From JBGPJM01 sp041485385 (lineage in GTDB: Bacteria; Planctomycetota; Phycisphaerae; Phycisphaerales; UBA1924), in assembly GCA_041485385.1 (NCBI GenBank), contig JBGPJM010000050.1, positions 1-25,408 on the forward strand: a stretch of DNA of 25,408 bases, written 5' to 3'. Every line of letters starts with the position of its first letter. Position 1 is the first letter of the stretch. The notes beneath the pieces were generated by a model. It saw only the letters and a list, made by a program, of their open reading frames with translations. It made no database searches and was not told the DNA's origin. This document shows positions 1 through 7,270 of the stretch, in pieces. A program made the position numbers and the translations under genes.

Positions 1-2121
1 GACCTGGCCGTGGCGAACTACACGAGCAACAACGTCTCCGTTCTGCGGGGTAGCCCCATCGGCACGTTCGCGCCGGCGGTCAACTACGCCACCGGGCGCG
101 GTTCGATCTCTGTGGTTGTGGCCGATTTCAACGCCGACGGCAGGCCCGACCTGGCCGTGGCGAACTACTTCGACAACAACGTCTCCATCCTGCGAGGCAA
201 TTCCGCCCCCAACGCCGGCACGTTTCAACTGGTGGGCGGCTACGGGACGGCCGGAGGCGGACCGTGGTCCGTCGCGGCGGGCGACTTCAACGGCGACGGC
301 AGGCCCGACCTGGCCGTGGCGAACCTCAGTAGCAACAACCTCTCCATCCTGCTGGGCAACGCCGCGGGCGCGTTCGCGCCGGCGGTCACCTATGCCACGG
401 GCACGAGTCCCGACTTCGTCGTAATCGGCGATGTCAACGGCGACGGCAGGCCCGACCTGGCCGTGTCGAGCTATGCCACCAATACCGTTCAGTTCTACAC
501 AGGCAACGGCGACGGCACGTTCACGTCGGGGGGCTTCCAGTATGTGTTGGTGGGCGCCAACCCGTACTGTGTCGCGCTGGCGGACTTCAACGGCGACGGC
601 ACGCCCGACCTGGCCGCGGCGAACTATGGCGGGGGCAGCGTCTCAATCCTGCTGGGCAACCCTGCTGCTGGCACGTTCCTGCCGATGGTTCTCTACGGGC
701 CCGACAGTTACGATGTGTACTCCGTCGCGGTCGGCGATTTCAACGGCGACGGGCATCCCGACTTTGTCGCGGGGTTCGACTTTGATCTCAACGACCCAGG
801 CCAAATCGACCTCTCATATGGGTCGCCCGACGGCACGTTCCATGAGTCTGGCTTCCCCATTTTCACAGGGGGCTTTTTTCCCGTTTTCATTGCGGTCGGC
901 GACTTCAACGGCGACGGGAGGCCCGACCTCGCCGTCGCGAACTCCGGCAGCAACAACATTTGCATCTTGCTCGGCAACCCCAATACAGGCTTCTCCCCGC
1001 CGGTCACCTACGCCGTGGGCGCAGTCCCCATTTCCATCGCGGTGGCCGACTTCGACGGCAACCAGTCCCTCGACTTGGCGGTGACCAACCGTGACAGCAA
1101 CACCGTTTCCATCCTGTTCGGCAACGGCAACGGTACGTTCCAGGCCGCTGTCAACTACCCAGTGCCAGTTCACCCATTTTCCGTTGCGGTGTTGAACTTC
1201 GGTCGCGACCTGGCCGTGGCGACCAACGGCGATTTAGACCCCGGCGGCGTCTCGATCCTGCGCGGCGACGGTGAGGGCGGGTTCCTCCCCCCGGTCAACT
1301 ACCTCGCGGGCTTTGGCCCGATTTCTATCGTGGTGGGCGACTTCAACGGCGACGGCAGGCAGGACCTGGCTGTGGCAAACAGCTGCGGCAACAACGTCTC
1401 CATCCTGCTGGGCAGCCCCGATGGTACATCCTTCCGAGCGGCGGGCAGCTACGCCGTCGGTCAGATCCCTGCCTCGGTTGCGGTGGGCGACTTTGACGGC
1501 AACCAAACCCTCGACCTAGCCGTGGTAAACTCTTACGGCAACAACGTTTCCATCCTCCTGGGCAACACCGACGGCACGTTCCGGCCGGCGGTCAACTACC
1601 CTGCGGGCAGTTACCCGAATTCTGTCGCGGTGGGCGACTTCAACGGCGATGGCAGGCCCGACCTGGTCATAGCAAACATCTTCGACAGTGACGTCTCGGT
1701 GCTGCTGAACCGGAGTCCGGCGAGTTACCCGGCCCCCACCATCATCCAGCAGCCGCGAGCGAGCGAGTTTGTCCAGCCGGGCCAGACCGCCGGGTTCTCC
1801 GTCGTCGCCAACGGGCACGGGCGCACGCTCACCTACCAGTGGCGGAAGAACGGCGTGCCCATCGCCAACGGCGGCCGTTTCTCAGGCGCCACCTCGCCCA
1901 CGCTCACCATCGCCCAGGCGCTTCCCAGCGACGCCGCAGCCTACGACGTGCGCATCAGCGCCCCCGGCTGCGGTGGCGGGATGGTCGTCACCACCAGCAG
2001 CCCGGGGACCATCACAGTGATCGGGAACCCCGCCTGCACCGCCGACTTCAACCACGACGGCGCTGTCAACTCCCAGGACTTCTTCGATTTCCTCAACGCG
2101 TTCTTCGCCGGCTGCCCATGA
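1..2121 (+). CDS. FG-GAP/VCBS repeat surface protein with Ig-like and dockerin-like domains (5' partial)
   Basis: The frame is open from base 1 (the first codons already read DLAVANY, the middle of a repeat), so the true start lies upstream. Up to about nt 1710 there are some twelve repeats of about 50-60 residues, typically DFNGDGRPDLAVAN then NNVSILLGN then GTF. This is the FG-GAP/VCBS pattern with a calcium-binding D-x-N-x-DG loop, expected to fold as a beta-propeller. An Ig-like domain follows (about nt 1732-2025, with YQWRKNG and the DAAAYDV strand), then one dockerin-like repeat at the C-terminus (ADFNHDGAVNSQDFFDFL, ending FFAGCP). Family knowledge suggests an exported adhesin-like protein; its ligand cannot be told. 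Repeats 8 and 11 carry DFDGNQ in place of the usual loop, and repeat 9 has lost the loop. The C-terminal tag resembles what RefSeq names GC-type dockerin. Confidence 0.9.
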   Translation, partial: DLAVANYTSNNVSVLRGSPIGTFAPAVNYATGRGSISVVVADFNADGRPDLAVANYFDNNVSILRGNSAPNAGTFQLVGGYGTAGGGPWSVAAGDFNGDGRPDLAVANLSSNNLSILLGNAAGAFAPAVTYATGTSPDFVVIGDVNGDGRPDLAVSSYATNTVQFYTGNGDGTFTSGGFQYVLVGANPYCVALADFNGDGTPDLAAANYGGGSVSILLGNPAAGTFLPMVLYGPDSYDVYSVAVGDFNGDGHPDFVAGFDFDLNDPGQIDLSYGSPDGTFHESGFPIFTGGFFPVFIAVGDFNGDGRPDLAVANSGSNNICILLGNPNTGFSPPVTYAVGAVPISIAVADFDGNQSLDLAVTNRDSNTVSILFGNGNGTFQAAVNYPVPVHPFSVAVLNFGRDLAVATNGDLDPGGVSILRGDGEGGFLPPVNYLAGFGPISIVVGDFNGDGRQDLAVANSCGNNVSILLGSPDGTSFRAAGSYAVGQIPASVAVGDFDGNQTLDLAVVNSYGNNVSILLGNTDGTFRPAVNYPAGSYPNSVAVGDFNGDGRPDLVIANIFDSDVSVLLNRSPASYPAPTIIQQPRASEFVQPGQTAGFSVVANGHGRTLTYQWRKNGVPIANGGRFSGATSPTLTIAQALPSDAAAYDVRISAPGCGGGMVVTTSSPGTITVIGNPACTADFNHDGAVNSQDFFDFLNAFFAGCP

Positions 2122-2123
2122 CG

Positions 2124-2161
2124 GTCGCGCTTTTCCACGCGAACGTAGCGCTCAGCGCGAC
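2124..2161. terminator. Possible weak hairpin between convergent genes
   Basis: A perfect 7-bp inverted repeat, GTCGCGC (2124-2130) and GCGCGAC (2155-2161), sits between the stop codons of the repeat protein and the convergent membrane-protein gene. The loop is 24 nt and there is no clear T tract, so a role in termination is only a guess from position. Confidence 0.25.
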
Positions 2162-2172
2162 AAGTGCCTGCG

Positions 2173-2547
2173 TCATCGAAAAAGAACGGCTACGGCGATC
2201 GCAGCCGCCCATAGGAACAGGACGAGGAATCCGAGTCCTACCGCGCCTCCTCCATGCTTGCCTCCGCTGCGTTCTTTCGCGACCGCGCCCAATATGACGC
2301 CGGCAATCGCGAGGGGGGCGATCAAGAGCCCGAGTGCCGACAGCCAGAACGCTGTTGTTGCCAACTCCTGGCCCGCTCGACGGTCGATGCCGCGCGACCC
2401 TTGAGGGAGCGGCTGGTCGCCTACCCACTCCACTTGGTGTCCGTCGCTCTCGGCCTTGCGCCGGGCCTCGAGCGCGGAGGGCGCCTCCACATTGAGCTTG
2501 AATAAAGAGCCATTGGGATCGCGGCATTGCACTGCGAACTTCGGCAT
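2173..2547 (-). CDS. Small membrane protein, function unknown
   Basis: This gene encodes 124 residues from the ATG at 2547, which has an AGGTAGGG stretch upstream; a GTG two codons earlier (2553) is also possible. The N-terminal half is a soluble segment beginning MPKFAVQCRDPNGSLFKLNV and continuing EAPSALEARRKAESDGHQVEW. It resembles the short beta-alpha-beta 'F-x-V-x-C-x-D-x-G ... veA-s-x-x-eA' module seen at the N-terminus of some planctomycete membrane proteins. The C-terminal half has two hydrophobic helices (around ALGLLIAPLAIAGVILGAVA and GLGFLVLFLWAAAIAVAVLF) separated by a basic Gly-rich turn, a layout like DUF4190-type proteins. I do not recognise a function. It is convergent with the FG-GAP gene and lies 40 nt downstream of the next minus-strand gene, with which it could be co-transcribed. 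Confidence 0.65.
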   Translation of the reverse strand: MPKFAVQCRDPNGSLFKLNVEAPSALEARRKAESDGHQVEWVGDQPLPQGSRGIDRRAGQELATTAFWLSALGLLIAPLAIAGVILGAVAKERSGGKHGGGAVGLGFLVLFLWAAAIAVAVLFR

Positions 2548-2587
2548 GCGCACCCTACCTGATTCTGCCGGGCGGGCGGTCCGAGGT

Positions 2588-3037
2588 CTATTTGACGGTG
2601 TACCGCCCCCGCGCCACCCGCCTGAACTTCCCGCTCTTCGTCAGCGCGAAGCCGACCACGGCGCCGAAGTTCTTCGCGTTCGTCCTGTACCCGGCCTTCC
2701 GCACCGCCGCGCCGGCATCCGCCACGGACATCGTCCTGCCTTTCAGGAGGGCGGCGAGGGCGTCAACGAGTTTGACTTTGTTCTTGGGCATCCGCCGCCC
2801 ACGCGGGGCGCCCGGGCCGCGACGGCGGCCGCCACGCCCGCCCACGCGGGGCGCGGCGCCGTTGGGCGAACCGAGGGCCTCCAACTCGGCGCGGAGTCGC
2901 TCGACCTCTGCGGCCAGCTCGTCGCGGTGGCGGCGGAGCTTGCCGGCCTGGGCGCGGCGGCGCGACAGCTCGGCCTGGAGGTCCGTCACCGAGATCCGTG
3001 CGAGTTTGCCGACGCGACGCCGCTTTCGCTTTGCCAT
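2588..3037 (-). CDS. Coiled-coil, basic protein with C-terminal winged-helix-like domain
   Basis: This gene encodes 149 residues. The start is the ATG at 3037 (MAKRKRRRVGK), preceded by GAGGA about ten bases upstream; the frame is open further but that stretch lacks coding character. Residues 1-12 are strongly basic. About 15-60 form a predicted coiled coil rich in Leu/Arg/Glu (DLQAELSRRRAQAGKLRRHR, then VERLRAELEAL). About 62-88 form a Gly/Arg/Pro linker. The last 60 residues (KVKLVDALAALLKGRTMSVA to the end, finishing FRRVARGRYTVK) look like a small helix-turn-helix/winged-helix domain of the HARE-HTH type. The composition suggests nucleic-acid binding, perhaps a nucleoid-associated or regulatory protein. 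This is inference, as no catalytic motif is seen. Confidence 0.65.
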   Translation of the reverse strand: MAKRKRRRVGKLARISVTDLQAELSRRRAQAGKLRRHRDELAAEVERLRAELEALGSPNGAAPRVGGRGGRRRGPGAPRGRRMPKNKVKLVDALAALLKGRTMSVADAGAAVRKAGYRTNAKNFGAVVGFALTKSGKFRRVARGRYTVK

Positions 3038-3127
3038 TCGATTACGTCCTCGCGGTGAGCCCGTCAGGTATGCTACAGACGCGCGCTTCTGGCCGCAACA
3101 CGAACCTGACGTGATAGACTGCCGGAC

Positions 3128-3505
3128 GTGAATGACGACCCCGAAGGAGTTGATGTCGTCGCCACTCTGGTCGAAGCCGCGAGACGCGTCCGTCCTCGCC
3201 GCGGCCACATCCCGACCACGGGCCTCTGCCGCGACATCTGTCTCGCCACGGTGGTAGCGTCAGCCGCTGTCGGCGAGTCGATCTGCGTCTGCTATGAGCT
3301 GATCACCGTCAACGGTAGTGATAGCGAGCATTGGTGGCTGCGGTATCACAACACGATCGTCGATCCGACGGCCGATCAGTACGGGGTCACCACGGACGTG
3401 CTGGTGAAACCCGAGGGAGAAAGCGGGGAGCCCCAGTACATGGAGCGGTTCTTCTTTCCATTCCGGGCTCACCGAGTCCTGTCGTTGGCGGGAATCGGCG
3501 TCTAG
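3128..3505 (+). CDS. Small transglutaminase/papain-like fold protein (putative)
   Basis: This gene encodes 125 residues from a GTG start (MNDDPEGVDV). No strong ribosome-binding site is visible. The most informative segment is EHWWLRYHNTIVDPTADQYG (about residues 67-86). It matches the 'H-x-W-x-x-x ... iiDpTadQf' signature of small transglutaminase-like or papain-like proteins, where His and Asp complete a Cys-His-Asp triad. Cys34 or Cys38 (GLCRDIC) is placed as the nucleophile should be, upstream of His68 and Asp79. No signal peptide is apparent. It is transcribed divergently from the coiled-coil gene and lies upstream of another orphan gene in a patch less GC-rich than its surroundings. Function and substrate are unknown; a peptidase, amidase or effector-like role is possible. 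Confidence 0.55.
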   Translation: MNDDPEGVDVVATLVEAARRVRPRRGHIPTTGLCRDICLATVVASAAVGESICVCYELITVNGSDSEHWWLRYHNTIVDPTADQYGVTTDVLVKPEGESGEPQYMERFFFPFRAHRVLSLAGIGV

Positions 3506-3568
3506 CTCACGGCACCGGCGTCCGGCCCGCGGTCGCCTCACCTCGGTTAGTGCGTGCTAGTATTCGGC

Positions 3569-3814
3569 ATGAGTACCACATGCATTGACACGCGTGAACT
3601 CGTCCTCGGCGGCCGCCGCATTCAGATGATGGTGTGTCCTGACGACGGCCGGTTCCAAATCAGCACGCGGCTCGAGGGTCACGAATACACCGGTCCACAC
3701 TGTAGCGTCAACGGACAGCCTGAGTTCTTTGGTGAGACAGGTGACTCCGTCGATCATGCTCTCGAGGTTCTCCGCCGGAGGCTTGCGGCGATCGTGATAC
3801 CACTGCCGGTCTGA
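3569..3814 (+). CDS. Hypothetical protein (81 aa)
   Basis: This is a short gene starting at ATG 3569 (MSTTCIDTRELVLGGRRIQM); a GTG five codons upstream is an alternative. The product has no signal peptide or membrane segment. It reads as a small alpha/beta protein ending in an amphipathic helix (DSVDHALEVLRRRLAAIVI). I recognise no family. The codons are less GC-biased than in the large genes nearby. The 63-nt gap from the upstream gene leaves room for its own promoter, though read-through is also possible. Confidence 0.45.
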   Translation: MSTTCIDTRELVLGGRRIQMMVCPDDGRFQISTRLEGHEYTGPHCSVNGQPEFFGETGDSVDHALEVLRRRLAAIVIPLPV

Positions 3815-3910
3815 ATGTCGGCCACCTTCCGCTCAAAAAGCGTAACCCTCAGGCGCACGAGGCGGGAGAGGCGGCGTCGGAGCGCGCCCCCGGGTCATCG
3901 CCAGCCGTCC
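3815..3910. other. Gene-free stretch after orphan gene
   Basis: The interval from 3815 to 4153 has no intact gene. This first part shows no hairpin with a T tract, no promoter and no credible reading frame. The rest is a gene remnant and a terminator, listed separately. Confidence 0.4.
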
Positions 3911-4063
3911 TTAGTTCATCCGCTCCTCCGCGTCCCGCTCCAGGGCCGCCAGCCACTCGGCCAGGTCGTCGGTTTCGATCGCCTCGCACGAGTACTTGAG
4001 CGGGCCCGTCGCGCCCAACACCCGCGCCGCGTCCCTCGCCGCCGAGTTGCTCAGATCATTCGT
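3911..4063 (-). pseudogene. C-terminal gene remnant without a start
   Basis: On the minus strand a protein-like segment reads NDLSNSAARDAARVLGATG, then PLKYSCEAIETDDLAEWLAA, then LERDAEERMN and a TAA stop (3913-3911). It uses the local GC-rich codons and looks like the last 45-50 residues of a folded protein with a terminal amphipathic helix. The frame runs back through the terminator hairpin of the upstream gene to an in-frame stop near 4142 and contains no ATG, GTG or TTG start, so it cannot be an intact gene. It is probably the stub of a gene lost when the neighbouring secreted-protein gene or its terminator arrived. The parent family is not recognised. Confidence 0.35.
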
Positions 4064-4104
4064 AAAAAGCCCCGAGCGCCGACTCGGGTGTCGGAGCTCG
4101 GGGC
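4064..4104 (-). terminator. Strong rho-independent terminator of the 4154-6820 gene
   Basis: Read on the minus strand, GCCCCGAG... pairs with ...CTCGGGGC. The outer stem is 9 bp (4096-4104 with 4069-4077), followed by one mismatch, a 5-bp inner stem (4090-4094 with 4079-4083) and a 6-nt loop, then five U residues (complement of 4064-4068). It lies about 50 nt past the stop codon of the minus-strand secreted protein. It is the clearest intrinsic terminator in the window. Confidence 0.85.
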
Positions 4105-4153
4105 GGTAGGAAAGATAGGGTGGGGTGATCCGGGCCGGATCACACCCTCATTG

Positions 4154-6820
4154 TTAGCAACTCCACCAGATACCGATCAGAGCGGCAGCCGCGGCGATAA
4201 GACAGGCCAGGCACAGCGGATTGCTCACCCCGCCCGCGATACAGTTTTCCACGCAGGCTTGCGTAATACCGCTCTCTGTGGCCGCGGCGCCCAGTTCGAC
4301 CACCCTGGCCGCCACGCAGTCCCAATACGGGTCGGAATCACAGTTCACAGCGCACACACCCGACGCGTCGGTAATGCAGCCTTCAGCGTTTACGTCCATC
4401 TGAACGTAGTTCTGCAGGGAGGGGTGGACTTCAAAGCGCACGCTCGACTGAGCGCCCGTGATGAGGCGGATGACGTCGGCCCCGGCAATTCCGGCCTGGT
4501 TGATCGTGAACGAGTAGACGCCGGTGGCCACGTTGTTGCTGTTGACGACCGGCACGAAGGCGAACCTGGCCCCGTTCGCCTGGGGCGGCATCCCGTTGTA
4601 CAACGCCTCCTGCCCCTCAGAGAGAACGAGGCTTTCCCCCTGGGACTGGAGCGTCGCCACGAACTCCAGCGTCACGGGCGAAGCCAGCATCGCGTTCCGC
4701 AGGTCCGTCGGGAGCGGATTGATCCCGGCGACGGTGACCTGCGCAGGGCGGCATCCTCCTCTGCACGACGGTGGCTGATTGAAGAAGCAGTTGAGGAAGT
4801 CGAAGAAGTCCTGGCTGTTATTGACGCCGTCGTGGTTGAAATCGCCGTGCCCGGCGAAGAAGTCCGTCAGGAAGTCGAAGAAGTCCTGGCTGTTCACGAT
4901 GCCGTCGTGGCTCCAGTCGCACGGGCAGGGCGGGATGCACGGCCTGTTGAGGACGATGCTGAGGTTGTACCCATTGTCGGTACCGCACGGGGTGCCATCG
5001 AAGGAGGCGGTGGCGACGAAGATGACGTAGGTGCCCGCGTCGAGGCTCATACTGACAGTGCCGGGGTGGCCACACGCGGTGGTGTCGTTGGCGAGCACCA
5101 CCGGGGCGCAGGTGTCGATCCCACCGACGATGAGGAGCACGCCGCCGAAGGCGGAATCCACGCTGGCCGAAACTGTTGTGGTCTGGGTCAGATTGAGACG
5201 GTACCAGTCGGTGTCCCGGGTTCCGCCTGAGGCCCAGGCGGTGCCGGTCCAGGTGCCGTTGCAGGTGACGTCGGTGTAGATCGGCGGCACGGAGTTGCAG
5301 CCGCCGTTGATGTCCAGACCGCAGGCTTCGCCCTCCGGGGTGCCGTTGGGGTTCGGCGTGAAGGCGCAGGGTACCTGGGCGGAGATCGTGACGGTGCCCG
5401 AACCCTGCAGGCCGGCGAAGCCGGCGACGGCGACCCTGTAGTGGGTGCCGGCGGTGGCGGAGAACGAGATCTGGGTCTGGAACCCGCAGAAGTCGTCGAG
5501 GCACACGAGCTGGGTGCCGCCGCAGGAATCGAAGACGGCCAGCACGGTATCAAGGCCGGTCTGGTTGCAGGTGCTGACCAGGTACGTGTCGGTCGTGGGG
5601 GCGAGGAAGTCGTACCACACGTCGGAACCCGCTGCTCCGCAGCTCAGGAAGCCGTCGGTGGTTGCGCCGGTGTTGTCGAAGGGGAAAGTGCCCGCGCCGA
5701 CCGGCGTGGCGTTCTCGCAGCAGTTGTTGGGCGGGCCGCCGGTGCAGCCCGGGCCTGCGACGAAGGTGACCTGGGCCCAGTAGTCGTTGGCTCCGCTGCC
5801 GCATGGGACGCCGTCGAAGACGTCGGGGCCGGCGAAGAGGTTGTAGGTGCCGGCGGCGAGCGCGGCGCTGACCGTAACCTCGGTGCAGGGCGCGCCGCCC
5901 ACGGTGGCGATGACGACCGGCGGGCAGACACCGTTGAGAATGAAGAGGCGGAAGGGCATCCGGCCAGCGCCGTGCCACGTGAGCGTGCCGGGCGAGGCGA
6001 GCGTGATCTGGTACCAGTCGGTGTCACGGGTCCCGCCGAGAGCCCAGGCGTTGCCCAGGACGGTCTGCCCCGCGCTGATGGGAGTGAAGCCGGCGCTGTT
6101 GCAACCGCCGTTGGTGTCGCTGCCGCAGGGCTCGCCCTCGGCGAAGCCGCCCGCAGGCGGGCTCAAGCATGGGCCCGCGGCGAGCGTGATCGTCAGGTCC
6201 GAGCCGCCCTGAACCCCGGCGGCGCCGTAGCTGGCGATCTGGACCAGGTACGAGTTGCCCGCGGTGACCGGCAGGATAATCGTCGAGCCGGAGAAACCCG
6301 CGGGCGGATTGGCGCAGAACGGCGGGCCGTCGTCGTTGCACGCGATCTGCGCCCCAAGACAGGGCGCGTTGTACACGGCCATGACGGTGTCGTGGGTACG
6401 GCTCGCCGAGCAGGTCGTCAGGGTCGCGGTACCCGTCGCGCTGGGCGTGTAAAGGAACCACACGTCGCCGTTAAATGGGGGCACGCAAGTCGGCGTGGGC
6501 CCGTCATTCGTGGCCCCGAGATTGTCGTAGGGGAAGACGCCTTGGCCGACGGGGGTGGCGCTGCCGCAGTTGTCATTGGGCGGCACGCCGCGCGGGTTGA
6601 AGCCGCCATCAACTGGCCGCGGGAGCGGCTTGGGCGCAACCGCCGGCCCCACGTTGCTGGTTGAAGGCACGACCTTCGGAGCCAGCCTGTCGGACAGAGT
6701 CTTGTCGGGCTGCCAATTGCTCGTGGAGAGCTGCGCCGAGGTCATCGACGCGAAGGCGCTGACAGCGCCAACCGCGGCAAGAACCCGGAGCGTCGAGCGG
6801 AGACTACAACACGTTTGCAA
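4154..6820 (-). CDS. Secreted repeat protein with internal dockerin pair and Cys-rich C-terminal tail
   Basis: This gene encodes 888 residues. I place the start at TTG 6820 because AAGGAGG lies six bases upstream and the product then begins with a clean signal peptide (about 29 residues, ending ASMTSA). The mature part holds two tandem A-B units. Module A (NDNC...GDVWFLYTP...CNDDGPPFC) and module B (GEPCGSDTNGGCNS...GGTRDTDWYQI...AGTYNLF) recur as A' (NNCCENATPVG...DVWYDFLAP) and B' (GEACGLDINGGCNS...GGTRDTDWYRL). They resemble planctomycete PPC-like beta-sandwiches. Two dockerin-like repeats follow (DWSHDGIVNSQDFFDFL and DFNHDGVNNSQDFFDFL, nt 4925-4775). Unusually, about 200 more residues come next, ending in a Cys-rich, hydrophobic segment. 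It is expected to be exported; the ligand is unknown. Confidence 0.85.
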   Translation of the reverse strand: MQTCCSLRSTLRVLAAVGAVSAFASMTSAQLSTSNWQPDKTLSDRLAPKVVPSTSNVGPAVAPKPLPRPVDGGFNPRGVPPNDNCGSATPVGQGVFPYDNLGATNDGPTPTCVPPFNGDVWFLYTPSATGTATLTTCSASRTHDTVMAVYNAPCLGAQIACNDDGPPFCANPPAGFSGSTIILPVTAGNSYLVQIASYGAAGVQGGSDLTITLAAGPCLSPPAGGFAEGEPCGSDTNGGCNSAGFTPISAGQTVLGNAWALGGTRDTDWYQITLASPGTLTWHGAGRMPFRLFILNGVCPPVVIATVGGAPCTEVTVSAALAAGTYNLFAGPDVFDGVPCGSGANDYWAQVTFVAGPGCTGGPPNNCCENATPVGAGTFPFDNTGATTDGFLSCGAAGSDVWYDFLAPTTDTYLVSTCNQTGLDTVLAVFDSCGGTQLVCLDDFCGFQTQISFSATAGTHYRVAVAGFAGLQGSGTVTISAQVPCAFTPNPNGTPEGEACGLDINGGCNSVPPIYTDVTCNGTWTGTAWASGGTRDTDWYRLNLTQTTTVSASVDSAFGGVLLIVGGIDTCAPVVLANDTTACGHPGTVSMSLDAGTYVIFVATASFDGTPCGTDNGYNLSIVLNRPCIPPCPCDWSHDGIVNSQDFFDFLTDFFAGHGDFNHDGVNNSQDFFDFLNCFFNQPPSCRGGCRPAQVTVAGINPLPTDLRNAMLASPVTLEFVATLQSQGESLVLSEGQEALYNGMPPQANGARFAFVPVVNSNNVATGVYSFTINQAGIAGADVIRLITGAQSSVRFEVHPSLQNYVQMDVNAEGCITDASGVCAVNCDSDPYWDCVAARVVELGAAATESGITQACVENCIAGGVSNPLCLACLIAAAAALIGIWWSC

Positions 6821-6826
6821 AATGCA

Positions 6827-6833
6827 CCTCCTT
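6827..6833 (-). promoter_or_regulatory. Ribosome-binding site deciding a TTG start
   Basis: On the minus strand AAGGAGG is followed after six bases by TTG. It fixes the start of the secreted repeat protein inside a frame that is open for a further 55 codons, and places the start exactly at the head of the signal peptide. Confidence 0.75.
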
Positions 6834-7270
6834 TTCAAAATACCTGAGACGGCGAGAAATCCTCCAAAACGAATATGGGGAGAACACGTTCCTACCGTGT
6901 AACGGAACGCTGCCGCCCACCTCACATGGGAGAAAACGCGGCGGTGCGTCGGCCACCCAGCAGCGTGACGAGATAGGCATCTCATGTCAATGCCCCCTTC
7001 GTGGTGGCCCTGCTTTCATGAGCGCCGCGTTCCGCTCTGAAAGCGGCACTGTCAGCGCCGCGCCGGCCGCGCCGCCGGGTTGTCGTCCCGTCCCATGAGC
7101 TTGGGTGAGGGGATCCTGAACACCCGCCGGCGCCCGCTGTCGAGCAGCAGTCCCGGCTCGCTGCGGCAGCTGACCTCGACTCTGCCGGGGGGGGCTGGAC
7201 TGCACGATCGCCATGAGCCCCGCCCCGAGCCATCCGCCAGAAGATCGGCGGACCTCTCTACAATCCCCTC
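6834..7270. other. Divergent intergenic region
   Basis: About 435 nt separate the divergent secreted-protein and kinase genes. Nearest the secreted-protein gene the DNA is relatively AT-rich (6835-6905) and must hold its promoter. A GAAC-N2-GTTC dyad (6880s-6890s) lies there, but no -35/-10 pair with good spacing is convincing. The half nearer the kinase is GC-rich and contains a run of eight G (7187-7194). I see no gene that I would defend. Confidence 0.4.

Noticed and set aside
3546..3555. GTTAGTGCGT near the orphan gene, identical to part of the complement of the 23485-23502 operator
   Set aside because: It is a single 10-base match without the palindrome, which is expected by chance at this scale.
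7052..7214. A possible 53-residue minus-strand gene (beginning MAIVQSS) that would need one fewer base in the run of eight G at 7187-7194
   Set aside because: The joined product reads protein-like, but there is no good ribosome-binding site or known family, and both strands are equally GC3-biased here. It would be worth revisiting only if related genomes have seven G.
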